NCBI GenBank assembly: GCA_031432545.1
Contig: JAVKGX010000012.1
Coordinates: forward strand, 1 to 52,921
Direction: 5' to 3'
DNA length: 52,921 nucleotides
Origin: Armatimonadota bacterium
Lineage (GTDB): Bacteria > Sysuimicrobiota > Sysuimicrobiia > Sysuimicrobiales > Sysuimicrobiaceae
A model generated the notes under the pieces. It ran no database searches. It saw nothing but the letters and a program-made list of their open reading frames with translations, and had not been told where the DNA came from. Within the stretch, counting starts at the first letter, position 1. Every line of letters begins with the position of its first letter. Of this stretch, positions 1 through 8,525 are shown one piece after another. A program made the position numbers and the translations under genes.

Positions 1-849
1 CTCGACCTCGGAGGCCATCAGTTCGTCTTCGGAGCCCACGATCACCGTGTTGGACTCGGGGTCGATCGCGACGACGTACAGCGGCTTCCCCGTGGCGACT
101 CCGAGCCCACGCCGCTGCCCGACGGTGTAGCGTCCGATCCCCTGGTGGGTTCCGAGGCGCCGGCCCTCGGTGGCGACGATCGGACCCGGACGAAGGGCCT
201 CCGGTCGGAATCGGCCGATCACATCGCTATAATGTCCACGCGGCACGAAGCAGATCTCCTGGCTGTCCGGCTTGTCCGCGACCTCCAGGTTCCACCGCCG
301 GGCGATCGACCGCGTCTGCTCTTTCGTCAGCTCCCCGACTGGCAGCAGCAGGCGACGCAGCTGTGGCTGCGTCAGCGCGTACAGCACGTAGGACTGGTCC
401 TTGCGCCGATCCCGTCCCCTCAGCAGCACCGCGCGGTCACCGTCGCGCCGGATGCGCGCGTAGTGGCCGGTGGCCAGGTAGTCCATCCCCAGCGACGACA
501 CCTTCTCGAGCAGCAGCGCGAACTTGATCGCGCGGTTGCACGACACGCACGGATTGGGCGTGCGGCCGCGCGCGTACTCGTCTGCGAACGGCGCGATCAC
601 CGCGTCCTCGAACGCCTCGCGCATGTTCAGGACGTAGTGCCGGATGCCTAGACGGCGCGCCACACCGCGCGCGTCCTCCACCGCGCCGACACCGCAGCAC
701 AAAGCGGACGCCCCGTCTTCGTCGTGCGGAACCCACGTCGGCCACAGGTTCATCGTCAGGCCCACGACCTCGTGACCCGCCTCGACCATCAGCGCCGCCG
801 CGACCGAACTGTCCACGCCGCCGCTCATCGCGACGGCGACGCGCGCCAT
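1..849 (-). CDS. mnmA: tRNA-specific 2-thiouridylase MnmA (C-terminus runs off the window)
   Basis: MnmA adenylates and then thiolates U34 of tRNAs for Lys, Glu and Gln, taking sulfur from a cysteine desulfurase relay in the cytoplasm. The 283 visible residues begin with MARVAVAMSGGVDSS, whose SGGVDSS is the PP-loop ATP site (residues 9-15). The catalytic cysteine pair is visible as C104 (CVSCNRAIKF) and C200 (DSQEICFV). The ATG at 849 has a good ribosome site (GGAGGTGAG, about 9 bases upstream). The frame is open to base 1, so the end of the protein is missing only because the window stops. It is the last gene of a minus-strand run, 84 bases after the glycosidase-like gene, and an extended -10 sequence in that gap suggests its own promoter. 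Its usual partner desulfurase gene is not next to it. Confidence 0.96.
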   Translation of the reverse strand, partial: MARVAVAMSGGVDSSVAAALMVEAGHEVVGLTMNLWPTWVPHDEDGASALCCGVGAVEDARGVARRLGIRHYVLNMREAFEDAVIAPFADEYARGRTPNPCVSCNRAIKFALLLEKVSSLGMDYLATGHYARIRRDGDRAVLLRGRDRRKDQSYVLYALTQPQLRRLLLPVGELTKEQTRSIARRWNLEVADKPDSQEICFVPRGHYSDVIGRFRPEALRPGPIVATEGRRLGTHQGIGRYTVGQRRGLGVATGKPLYVVAIDPESNTVIVGSEDELMASEVE

Positions 850-874
850 CTCCGTCTCTCACCTCCGTGGGACC

Positions 875-883
875 ATCATAGCA
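875..883 (-). promoter_or_regulatory. candidate extended -10 promoter for mnmA
   Basis: The minus strand reads TGCTATGAT, a TGn-extended -10 box, 26 bases upstream of the mnmA start codon and inside the gap after the glycosidase-like gene. No convincing -35 is present, as is common for extended -10 promoters. Read by eye only. Confidence 0.45.
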
Positions 884-933
884 GAGGCATGAGCGGCCGT
901 CGGCGCCCGGTCGGCGCAGGCACGGCGCCGGGT

Positions 934-2823
934 TCACAGCGAATCCCCCAGCAGCAACGCGGCCAGCACCGCCCCAGGCCAGGCGAACCATGCGCGTGTG
1001 CGGGGCAGGCCGGAATGCGCGTCGTAGGACTCGCACAGCAGCCCGTCGTCGAACGCCACTGCCCGCAAGCGCTGTTCTGCAGCCGCCTTGGCCGCGGCGT
1101 CTCCGGTGTCGTGCGCCACGATCCACCGCTGGATGTCGCCCAACGTCCACGGCCCGGGCGCGTGCACCGACCCCAGGCCGCCGAACGGCCCGTCGAACCA
1201 ACCGGCGTTGGCTGCGCTGTACGCGAACACGATCGTCCGGCGCCACCACACGTCGTCGGGTGCGCAGAATCCCCACCGAGCCGCGCAGGCGGTGGGCAGG
1301 TCGTTGGCGTCGTGATACCGTCGGTGCCCACCTTCGCCGTCCGTGGCGTACGCGTAGATCCCGCTGTCCCGGATGCGGAAGTGGCGTTCGACGAGCCCGC
1401 GCAGTCGGTCGGTTTCGGATAGCAGACGCTCACAGCCTGGCAGGCGGCTGAGCAGTGCGAGCGTCCGCCAGGCCAGCACGTGGGAGGAGAAGTGGTACGG
1501 CAACGACAGCGGGTCGTCGGCCGGCGTCTCCGACGTGGGAAACAACCCGAGGGCAGAGCGCATCGCCAGCAGGGCGTCCAGCGAGCGCAGCGCCTGGCGG
1601 CGGTGACGGTCCCACAGGTCGGTCTGTCCCCATTCCAGCGCCGCGCGCGCGAGTTCGAGCAGCGGATACCACTGCTGGTCGAGCTGGAACGCGCGGTCCT
1701 TCACCTCGCCGTTCGTCAGGTGGCTGCGGCCCCACAGCCCGTCGGGGCGCGCGGCCACGTCGAACAGCCAGGTCAGGTGGCGCCGCAGCGCACGGCGCGC
1801 GGTCTGCCCCAGCGGCGATCCGGAATTCCGGACGGCGAACGCGCCGAGCAAGCAGGCGACGTAGTAGGCGTCGCGGTTCCACGACAGCGGCAGCAGAACG
1901 GGATCGGTGACCAGGCAGGTGCCCTCGCCGACGTCGACTGCACAGACGTCGAGTGCGAACGCCAGGTTGCGGTGAATCCACCACCGCGCCGCGGGTTCGG
2001 TGCCGACTTCGGGTGCGCACGCGCGGCCGACGGCGTCGTGCAGCCACGCGTGCACGTCGTCTGCGGACGGAATCGCCAGCGGAGCGCGAAACTCGGTTTC
2101 CCCGAGTTCGGCCACCAGGACGTGTTCCGCACAGCCCTCGCTCAGGTCCAGGGTCACGTCCCACCGCAGGGCCACCGGAGGCATCCGTTCGCAGTCGGCG
2201 ACGCGCGGGGCCGGTCCCACCCGCGCCCATCCCGGAAGACCCGGTGCCTCCCACCACACCGCCCCCTGGACCCAGCGCACGCGGTTGCGGGCGTCGTATG
2301 GAGGGAGCGGTCCACCTTCGGTGATCTGACCGTAAGCCGCCCGCACAACCCCCAGAGTCGGCGCGAATTCCACGGTCAGTGCGGCCGGACCGTCGGGCCG
2401 GCGGGAACGGGCGTGCAACCAGCAGATCAGTCTGCCGTCCCGGACAAACGGGATCCACCACACCGCCAAGCCGTCTGCGCGCCAGCGAAACGCCGGGATC
2501 CGATGCGCCACCCATCCGCGTTCCGGACTGCCCATGCCCCGGGGGCGCACAGACAGCCCTGGCCCTGACGGGTCGCCCATGCTCCGTCGAAATGTGCGCA
2601 CGAACTCCGGATCCCTGCGCCGATCCTCGGGAAACGGGGGGAAGCCCGCGAGGTGGAACCAGCCGTGGCGGGTGTGGGGACGGTGCATCGACAGCACGCG
2701 GCCGTCGCTGCCCAACGACGCCGAGGCGGTCCCGTCGCCTGCGTCCCACGGCTTGGCGTGGCGCCCGACCGGCGGGTCCACGGGGAGGGCACCCACCGGC
2801 GCGGGGAGCCAGCCGGACATCAC
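934..2823 (-). CDS. six-hairpin glycosidase-like protein, distantly GH125 (MUG157)-like
   Basis: A 629-residue protein with no clear signal peptide. The N-terminal ~260 residues look like a beta-rich domain. The C-terminal ~350 residues resemble (alpha/alpha)6-barrel glycosidases: WNRD at 315-318, HDANDLP at 504-510, GLGSVHAPG around 549-557, and GLLCESYD followed by TRAWFAWPGA near the end. The order and spacing of the DAN, GxGSxH and ESY...WFAW elements recall family GH125 metal-independent alpha-mannosidases, but the identity is low and the catalytic residues cannot be assigned with confidence. It starts with GTG-ATG seven bases after the sugar-transporter ATPase gene and is probably co-transcribed with it, so a role in trimming an imported oligosaccharide is a reasonable inference. 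Substrate unknown; it could also be a GH15-like enzyme. Confidence 0.6.
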   Translation of the reverse strand: MMSGWLPAPVGALPVDPPVGRHAKPWDAGDGTASASLGSDGRVLSMHRPHTRHGWFHLAGFPPFPEDRRRDPEFVRTFRRSMGDPSGPGLSVRPRGMGSPERGWVAHRIPAFRWRADGLAVWWIPFVRDGRLICWLHARSRRPDGPAALTVEFAPTLGVVRAAYGQITEGGPLPPYDARNRVRWVQGAVWWEAPGLPGWARVGPAPRVADCERMPPVALRWDVTLDLSEGCAEHVLVAELGETEFRAPLAIPSADDVHAWLHDAVGRACAPEVGTEPAARWWIHRNLAFALDVCAVDVGEGTCLVTDPVLLPLSWNRDAYYVACLLGAFAVRNSGSPLGQTARRALRRHLTWLFDVAARPDGLWGRSHLTNGEVKDRAFQLDQQWYPLLELARAALEWGQTDLWDRHRRQALRSLDALLAMRSALGLFPTSETPADDPLSLPYHFSSHVLAWRTLALLSRLPGCERLLSETDRLRGLVERHFRIRDSGIYAYATDGEGGHRRYHDANDLPTACAARWGFCAPDDVWWRRTIVFAYSAANAGWFDGPFGGLGSVHAPGPWTLGDIQRWIVAHDTGDAAAKAAAEQRLRAVAFDDGLLCESYDAHSGLPRTRAWFAWPGAVLAALLLGDSL

Positions 2824-2830
2824 TGCCAGC

Positions 2831-3916
2831 TCAGGGGGACCGCGGCAGCGCCTGCTCGGTGGTCGGGTCCATGAACCGCATCCGCCCGGGTTCGGGGTTC
2901 AGGCGCACGCGCTGGCCGGGCTCGGCCGGATCTTCGGCCCCGACGGAGACCTTCAGCATCTCGTCACCGACCCGCACGGTCACCAGCTTGTGGGGCCCCA
3001 GCGGTTCGGTCACCATCACCTCCCCGGCCAGGGGCCCGTCACCGGGACGGATGTGCTCGGGGCGAACGCCGACCAAGACCTCCCGACCGCGGTAGGCCGC
3101 GACAGCCGTCCGGTAGGGCGCGGGCACAAGCAGCGAAGCGTCTCCCACCCGCACCACCGGCGTGCCATCTGCGGCGTCGACCGCCCCTCGCAGGAAGTTC
3201 ATCGGGGGGCTGCCGATGAACGAACCGACGAACACGCTCGCCGGGTCGTCGTAGATGCGAGAGGGCGTGTCGCACTGCACGATCTCGCCGTCCTTCATGA
3301 CCGCGATGCGGTCGCCCAAACTCAGCGCCTCCACCTGATCGTGCGTCACGTAGACGGTGGTCGACCGCACCTCGCGGTGCAGCCGCTTGAGTTCGGCCCG
3401 CATGTGCAGCCGCAGCAGCGCGTCGAGGTTGCTGAGCGGCTCGTCCATCAACAACACGTCGGGCCGCATCACGATCGCCCGCGCGACGGCCACCCGCTGG
3501 CGCTGGCCGCCCGACAGCTGGGCCGGGTAGCGGTCCAGCAGGCCGCCGATCTGCAGCAGTTCGGCCACCTCCTGCGCCCGGCGGCGCTGCTCGGCGGCCG
3601 GCACGCCGTGCATCCGCAGCCCGAAGACGATGTTGTCGTACACGCGCATGTGGGGGAAGACCGCATAGGACTGGAAGACCATGCCGATGCCACGCCGGCC
3701 GGGCGGCAGGTCCGTTACGTCGCGTCCGCCAATGCGCACCCGGCCGCGGTCCAATCGCTCCAGACCCGCGATGGCTCGCAGCGTGGTGGTCTTGCCGCAG
3801 CCCGAAGGGCCCAAGAAGACAACGAACTCGCCTTCCTGGATGTGCAGCGACAGGTCGCGGATCGCAGTCACGCGACCGTAGGTCTTGCGCAGTCGTTCGA
3901 GGTGGATCTCCGCCAT
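2831..3916 (-). CDS. carbohydrate ABC transporter ATP-binding protein (MalK/UgpC/MsmK type)
   Basis: This 361-residue cytoplasmic ATPase powers the adjacent MalFG-type permeases. Walker A is GPSGCGKTT (36-44), the signature is LSGGQ (134-138), Walker B is LLMDEP (155-160), and the switch histidine lies in YVTHDQ. The ~120-residue C-terminal extension with VGVRPEHI is the MOP/OB-like regulatory domain typical of MalK, UgpC and MsmK, which separates it from short ATPases. The gene lies 7 bases downstream of the second permease gene and 7 bases before the glycosidase-like gene, in the order SBP, permease, permease, ATPase, glycosidase. Full length for the family. The sugar transported is not determinable; the neighbouring GH125-like protein hints at an alpha-linked oligosaccharide. 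Confidence 0.93.
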   Translation of the reverse strand: MAEIHLERLRKTYGRVTAIRDLSLHIQEGEFVVFLGPSGCGKTTTLRAIAGLERLDRGRVRIGGRDVTDLPPGRRGIGMVFQSYAVFPHMRVYDNIVFGLRMHGVPAAEQRRRAQEVAELLQIGGLLDRYPAQLSGGQRQRVAVARAIVMRPDVLLMDEPLSNLDALLRLHMRAELKRLHREVRSTTVYVTHDQVEALSLGDRIAVMKDGEIVQCDTPSRIYDDPASVFVGSFIGSPPMNFLRGAVDAADGTPVVRVGDASLLVPAPYRTAVAAYRGREVLVGVRPEHIRPGDGPLAGEVMVTEPLGPHKLVTVRVGDEMLKVSVGAEDPAEPGQRVRLNPEPGRMRFMDPTTEQALPRSP

Positions 3917-3923
3917 GTCTGCC

Positions 3924-4733
3924 CTATCGGACCGTCACGCCCCACAGCGTCAGCAAGTAGCGCCGGATCAGGAAGATGATCACCAGGGCCGGTACGACCA
4001 TGAAGAAGCCGCCGGCGAACCGATAGTGCAGGGGCGCGCCGGCCGCGCTGATCGCGTTGATCACGAGAGCCGGCAGCGTCCGGTTGTTGAGCGTCAGGAT
4101 CGTCGCGGCGAACACCTCGTTCCACGAGAGCACGAACGTGAAGATCGCGGCGGCAGCCAAGCCCGGCAGCGCCATGGGCATCGCGATGCGCAAGAACGCC
4201 TGGAAGCGGTTGCAGCCCAGGGTCATCGCAGCCTCTTCTAGTTCGTAGGAGATGCCCACGAACACGCTGGTGACGATCACCGTGACGAAGGGGACGCTGA
4301 GCGCCGTGTGGACGATCGCCACACCGAGCAGCGTATCGTACAGTCCCCATCGGATGAACGCCACCGCGAGGGGGATGGACAGCACGGTGGCCGGAAACAT
4401 CTTCGTCGCGAGGATCGCCAGGTTGATCGTCTCCCGTCCCCGGAAGCGGTAGCGGGCGAGCGCGTATCCGGTCGGCGCGGAGATCGCGAAGGCGAGCGCG
4501 ATCGTCATTCCGGCGACCAGCACGCTGTTCCAGGTGGACTGCAGCACACCCGCCGAGCGGACGAAGAACAGCAGCGTCTCGGTGGTCAGCTGGCGCGGGA
4601 CGATCGGGCGTGGCCAGTCGTACAGGACGTCCCGCGGCGTGAACGTCGCTAGCGCGATCAAAACCAGCGGGAGCAGCACCCAGGCGGCGATCAGCACGGC
4701 GGCGCTGTAGACCCCGAACCGCCGGAACGTCAT
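3924..4733 (-). CDS. carbohydrate ABC transporter permease (MalG type)
   Basis: A 269-residue inner-membrane permease with about six hydrophobic segments and the EAA loop that contacts the ATPase (LEEAAMTLGCNRFQAFLRI). The N-terminal start chosen is MTFRRFGVYSAAV at 4733, because it overlaps the stop of the preceding permease gene in a 4-base ATGA, a sign of translational coupling, and because the family begins at this point. The reading frame stays open far upstream, but that part is antisense-like noise inside the other permease. It forms the transmembrane pore with the MalF-type partner, fed by the solute-binding protein encoded upstream. Confidence 0.92.
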   Translation of the reverse strand: MTFRRFGVYSAAVLIAAWVLLPLVLIALATFTPRDVLYDWPRPIVPRQLTTETLLFFVRSAGVLQSTWNSVLVAGMTIALAFAISAPTGYALARYRFRGRETINLAILATKMFPATVLSIPLAVAFIRWGLYDTLLGVAIVHTALSVPFVTVIVTSVFVGISYELEEAAMTLGCNRFQAFLRIAMPMALPGLAAAAIFTFVLSWNEVFAATILTLNNRTLPALVINAISAAGAPLHYRFAGGFFMVVPALVIIFLIRRYLLTLWGVTVR

Positions 4734-5629
4734 CCGCCCGCGACCTCCTCGTGCCGCGCGCGCAGCGCGCGCAGATAGACCCAGGTGATCCCGCCCGACA
4801 ACACCAGGATCAGCGTCGCGTAGGCGCTGGCGACGTTGGGGCTCCGGTACAGCGAGTACCAGAAGTACGCCTCGCCGGCCAGCACCGGCACCAGCCGCCC
4901 GGCCAGTGTGATCACCGTCGCGAACAGCTGAAAGGCGAGGATTGTCCGGATGATCAGTGCGGTCTGCAGGCTCGGGCGCAGCAACGGCAACAGGACGTGC
5001 CACAGCGTCTGCCAGGGCCGCGCTCCGAACACCTGGGCCGTCTCCAGGTAGTCCTTGGGGATCAGCTGCAGGCCTGCCACCAAGATGATCATGACGATCG
5101 CGGTGGCGCGCCACACCTCGGTCAGCACGATCGCGCCGATCAGCCACACCGGCCGCTCGTAGGTGAGGAACGTGATGGGCTGGGCAGTCAGGCCCAGCGC
5201 GTCCAAGAACGCGTTCAGGTACCCACGCTCGGTGAAGATCGACAACCAGATGAGCCCCGCCGCAAGGTCCGAGATCGCGATCGGGATCGCGCACACGTAC
5301 AGGAAGATCGAGTGACCCGGAAAACGCGTGTTCACGAGCAGCGCGATCGTCAGTCCCAGTGCGACCTGCAGCGGGATCGCGATCGCGGTGATGAGGACCG
5401 TGTAACGGATCGCCTGCCGGAAGTACAGGTCCTCCGACATTCGCCGGAAGTGCTCCAGGGTCAGCGCGCCCGACTGCGGATCCGAGACCGCCAGCCAGAT
5501 CGCCTGCGCCATCGGGTAGACGAAGAACACTGCCAGGTAGGCCGCCGTCGGCAGCACCAGCAGGTAGGGCGTCCAGTCGACGCGGCGTCCGGCGCGCTCG
5601 AGTTCCAGTGGGGCCTCAGCGACAGCCAT
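4730..5629 (-). CDS. carbohydrate ABC transporter permease (MalF type)
   Basis: A 299-residue permease. Following a short cytoplasmic N-terminus, a hydrophobic segment begins at TPYLLVLPTAAYLAVFF, and five more segments follow. The EAA-type loop is visible as YLETAQVFGARPWQTLWHV, matching the coupling-helix region of MalF-like sugar permeases. It precedes the MalG-type gene with a 4-base overlap and follows the solute-binding protein gene by 122 bases that contain a small hairpin. Such a gap between a binding-protein gene and its permeases often lets the cell make more binding protein than permease. The specific substrate cannot be read from the sequence. Confidence 0.92.
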   Translation of the reverse strand: MAVAEAPLELERAGRRVDWTPYLLVLPTAAYLAVFFVYPMAQAIWLAVSDPQSGALTLEHFRRMSEDLYFRQAIRYTVLITAIAIPLQVALGLTIALLVNTRFPGHSIFLYVCAIPIAISDLAAGLIWLSIFTERGYLNAFLDALGLTAQPITFLTYERPVWLIGAIVLTEVWRATAIVMIILVAGLQLIPKDYLETAQVFGARPWQTLWHVLLPLLRPSLQTALIIRTILAFQLFATVITLAGRLVPVLAGEAYFWYSLYRSPNVASAYATLILVLSGGITWVYLRALRARHEEVAGG

Positions 5630-5702
5630 GGGTCAGCCGCCGGTCGTCCCTCGAGAAGGACCGCGTCTGCGTGTCACGTGCCGGGTCCCCAAGTTTCCCT
5701 CC

Positions 5703-5727
5703 GGTCCAGCGGGGCCGCGGATGGACC
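5703..5727 (-). other. intercistronic hairpin between binding-protein and permease genes
   Basis: An inverted repeat GGTCCA/TGGACC with a 13-base GC-rich loop sits between the solute-binding protein and first permease genes. There is no U-run, so it is not an intrinsic terminator. Hairpins here in other ABC operons stabilise the upstream mRNA segment; that role is inferred. Confidence 0.3.
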
Positions 5728-5751
5728 CCACCCCCATCGCCGACCGCAGAC

Positions 5752-7059
5752 CTAGTCCGGCCTGCACGGACGCATCGGTGGGTCCGGCGGCGGGCACGGA
5801 GCGTTGGTCGCGCGGTACAGATCCTCCAACCTGCGGGCCTGCGTCGCCAGGGTCTGCGGGATGTCGCGCCCCTCGATGGCGATCAACCGGAAGGTGTCGA
5901 CGTAGATGGGCACGAACTCACCGGTCCGCGCCCCCAGGCCCACGGGCAGCAGCGCGGTCCGCGCGTCCGGCGCGCCCGCCTGCGCCGACACGCCGTCGGC
6001 CATGACCCTGAGCCCGCCGGTCGGGACCGCGCGCGCGGCCTCAGGGGACACCGGGAAGAACGCCACTCCCTGCAGCGTCGCGACCTGCGTCGCGGGACGC
6101 GTCAGGTACTCGATCAGCCGCGCGCCCGCGTCGGGGTTGGGCGCCACGCGGGGGATCGCCAGCCCCACGACGACCGAGAGGAACGAACGTCCCTTCGGCC
6201 CCGCCGGCGAGGGCAGCACCACGAAGTCGCCCGGCCGCTGGCGCAGCGCCGGGATCAACCGCGCGGTGTGGTCCCACCCCACCCACGCCTCGCCGGTCAG
6301 GAGCGGTTCGTGCATGAACTCCCACACGAACGACGACGGATGCGTCACACCCCACAGCCGCCGCAGGTAGCGCCACATCTCGACCGCCTCGGCGGACTTG
6401 AATCCCTTCACCTGCGAACCGGTAAACGACGGGTACGCGTAGCCGTGCAGGAACCGCCCGTACAGCCCGCGCGGCCCAACGGGGAATCCCAGCCGCCGCT
6501 GCCCGGTGGCCTGGCGGATGTTGTCGCCCCACTCCAGCAGATCGTCATAGGTCATCCGCATCGGGTTGCGGCCCGACGGGAAGTAGCGCATCGCCTCGCG
6601 GCGCGCCGCGATCAGGTAGGTCGCCTGCATCCACGGGATGAACGCCTGGATGTTTCCGATGCGGCTGACGTCGCGCAGGTCCCGGTAGAACGTGCGGTCA
6701 CCCCGCGCATCCAGCTGCCGCTGAAGGGCCGCCATGTCGCGGATGGCGTTTTCGGCCACGAAGACCGGGAAGATGCCGTGCAGCGTCCCGGTGACGTCGA
6801 TCGTGCCGCGCCCCGCCCGGGCTTCGGCCAGGACACGGTCGACGTACGGCCCCTCCGGCTCCGTGATGAAGCGCACGCCGATGCCGCTTTCCTCCGTGAA
6901 GCGGCGCAGCAGCGTGCCGCGCGCCCACTCCTGTTCTTCGACCGGCGTGAACTGGTTCGAGGTGAAGACGATCTCCTGCGCCGGCGCGCCCACGCCGGGG
7001 CTCACACCGGCCACCAGTACGACGGCGACGAGGATCGCCGACAACCTCAACACGCTCAT
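5752..7059 (-). CDS. extracellular solute-binding protein of a carbohydrate ABC transporter
   Basis: A 435-residue exported binding protein (family 1, sugar type). The first ~25 residues are a Sec signal peptide (VLRLSAILVAVVLVAGV...GVGA) with a likely signal-peptidase I site; no lipobox cysteine is seen. The mature part begins QEIVFTSNQFTPVEEQEW and continues with an N-lobe containing a TIDVTGTLHG segment like that of sugar-binding proteins. The ATG at 7059 overlaps the stop of rarA in ATGA, so translation appears coupled to a DNA-metabolism gene, odd for a transporter subunit. It leads the SBP-permease-permease-ATPase-glycosidase set. The ligand is unknown. Confidence 0.9.
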   Translation of the reverse strand: MSVLRLSAILVAVVLVAGVSPGVGAPAQEIVFTSNQFTPVEEQEWARGTLLRRFTEESGIGVRFITEPEGPYVDRVLAEARAGRGTIDVTGTLHGIFPVFVAENAIRDMAALQRQLDARGDRTFYRDLRDVSRIGNIQAFIPWMQATYLIAARREAMRYFPSGRNPMRMTYDDLLEWGDNIRQATGQRRLGFPVGPRGLYGRFLHGYAYPSFTGSQVKGFKSAEAVEMWRYLRRLWGVTHPSSFVWEFMHEPLLTGEAWVGWDHTARLIPALRQRPGDFVVLPSPAGPKGRSFLSVVVGLAIPRVAPNPDAGARLIEYLTRPATQVATLQGVAFFPVSPEAARAVPTGGLRVMADGVSAQAGAPDARTALLPVGLGARTGEFVPIYVDTFRLIAIEGRDIPQTLATQARRLEDLYRATNAPCPPPDPPMRPCRPD

Positions 7060-8468
7060 GATCCCCCCTCTCCCTTCTCAGATGTGTCGCTGTCCGAAGT
7101 ATTTGCCCTGCGGTCGGCATCTCCCTCCCCGACGCCGGCGGTCTCGTCCGAGTAGGCCTTGCGGCCACGCCACAACCTGCGCAGGCGTTCGCGCACTCCG
7201 GCTTCCTCACCGTAGCCGGTGGGCTCGTAGTAGACGCGGTCGCGGATGGCCTCCGGCACGTAGTCCTGCGGCACGAAGCCACCGGGGTGGTCGTGGGGAT
7301 ACTCGTAGCCGCGCCCCGACCCCAGCCTGCGCGCACCAGGATAAGAGGCATCGCGCAGGTGGAGCGGGACCGGCGGGGAAGGCAGGTTCTCGACGTCGGC
7401 CGCAGCCCGGTCGATCGCGCGGACGACTGCGTTGCTCTTAGGCGCGCAGGCGATGTAGATGGCAGCCTCGGCCATCGGGATGCGGGCCTCGGGAAGCCCG
7501 ACGTATTCGACCGCGTGGGCGGCGGCGGTCGCCACCAGCAGCGCCTGGGGATCGGCGAGCCCGACGTCCTCGGCGGCGTGGACGATCATCCTCCGGCAGA
7601 TGTATCGCGGGTCCTCGCCGGCGGCCAGCATCCGGGCCATCCAGTAGACCGCTGCGTCGGGATCCGATCCGCGCAGGCTCTTGATGAACGCCGAGATCAC
7701 ATCGTAGTGCTGGTCGCCGGACTTGTCGTAGCGGACGACACGGCGCTGCAGCGCGTCCGCCACCACCGCCACCGTCACCCGCCGCACCCCGTCTGCGTCG
7801 GGGGGTGTCGTCGCCACGGCCAGTTCGAGCGCGTTGAGCGCGATGCGCGCATCCCCGTTTGCGACTTCCACCAGGTGCGCGATCGCCTCCGCCGTCAGTT
7901 CGGCCCGGGCGGCCCCCAGACCCCGCTCGCGATCGGAGAGTGCGCGCTCGAGCAGGCGCGCGACGGATGCGCCCGACAGCGGCTCCAGCCGCAGGATCCG
8001 AGAACGCGAAACCAGCGTGGCGTTGACCTCGAAGAACGGGTTCTCCGTGGTGGCACCGATGAGCACGACCGTCCCGTCCTCGACGTACGGCAACAGCAGG
8101 TCCTGTTGGGCCTTGTTGAAACGGTGGATCTCGTCGATGAACAGGATCGTGCGCTGCCCGTGGAAGCGGCGCCGGTCCTCGGCCTCGCGGATCACCCGCC
8201 GCATGTCGGCCACGCCGGACGTGACCGCGTTCAGGGAGACGAAGTGCGCGCGCGTCTGCTCGGCGATGACGTGGGCCAGCGACGTCTTGCCGGTGCCCGG
8301 GGGTCCATAGAGGATGAGCGAGGTGAGGTCGTCGGATTCGATCAGTTTGCGCAGCAGTCGGCCCGGCCCCAGGATGTGCTCCTGCCCGACGAACTCCTCC
8401 AGCGTGCGCGGGCGCATCCGCGCGGCCAGCGGAGCCCTCAGATCGGTCTGCGCCTCGAACAGAGACAT
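7056..8468 (-). CDS. rarA: replication-associated recombination ATPase RarA (MgsA)
   Basis: RarA is an AAA+ ATPase related to clamp loaders that acts at stalled replication forks and interacts with SSB. The 470 residues carry Walker A GPPGTGKT (55-62), Walker B LFIDEIH (109-115), sensor 1 ATTENP, and the C-terminal tetramerisation part with YWMARML, DPRYICRR, and the RarA-typical tail HPGGFVPQDYVP. The last ~45 residues are an extra acidic/serine-rich tail. It follows aspS by 57 bases; Firmicutes such as Bacillus subtilis also keep rarA just downstream of hisS-aspS. Its stop overlaps the start of a sugar-binding protein gene. A weak TGCTATGCT in the upstream gap may give it its own promoter. 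Confidence 0.95.
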   Translation of the reverse strand: MSLFEAQTDLRAPLAARMRPRTLEEFVGQEHILGPGRLLRKLIESDDLTSLILYGPPGTGKTSLAHVIAEQTRAHFVSLNAVTSGVADMRRVIREAEDRRRFHGQRTILFIDEIHRFNKAQQDLLLPYVEDGTVVLIGATTENPFFEVNATLVSRSRILRLEPLSGASVARLLERALSDRERGLGAARAELTAEAIAHLVEVANGDARIALNALELAVATTPPDADGVRRVTVAVVADALQRRVVRYDKSGDQHYDVISAFIKSLRGSDPDAAVYWMARMLAAGEDPRYICRRMIVHAAEDVGLADPQALLVATAAAHAVEYVGLPEARIPMAEAAIYIACAPKSNAVVRAIDRAAADVENLPSPPVPLHLRDASYPGARRLGSGRGYEYPHDHPGGFVPQDYVPEAIRDRVYYEPTGYGEEAGVRERLRRLWRGRKAYSDETAGVGEGDADRRANTSDSDTSEKGEGGS

Positions 8469-8525
8469 CCCAACAGCAGCATAGCAACCGACGGCGGGTG
8501 CGGACAGCGGGCGGTCTCCAAGCCC

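Noticed and set aside
145-651. Open frame of 168 codons on the plus strand across mnmA, and many similar long plus-strand frames throughout
   Set aside because: They mirror high-GC minus-strand genes, have arginine/proline/histidine-rich compositions, and lack ribosome sites and family motifs.
3924-5294. A single 456-codon permease reading from 5294
   Set aside because: Only the part from ATG 4733 looks like a MalG-type permease; the rest is an out-of-frame shadow of the MalF-type gene, and 4733 forms a normal ATGA overlap.
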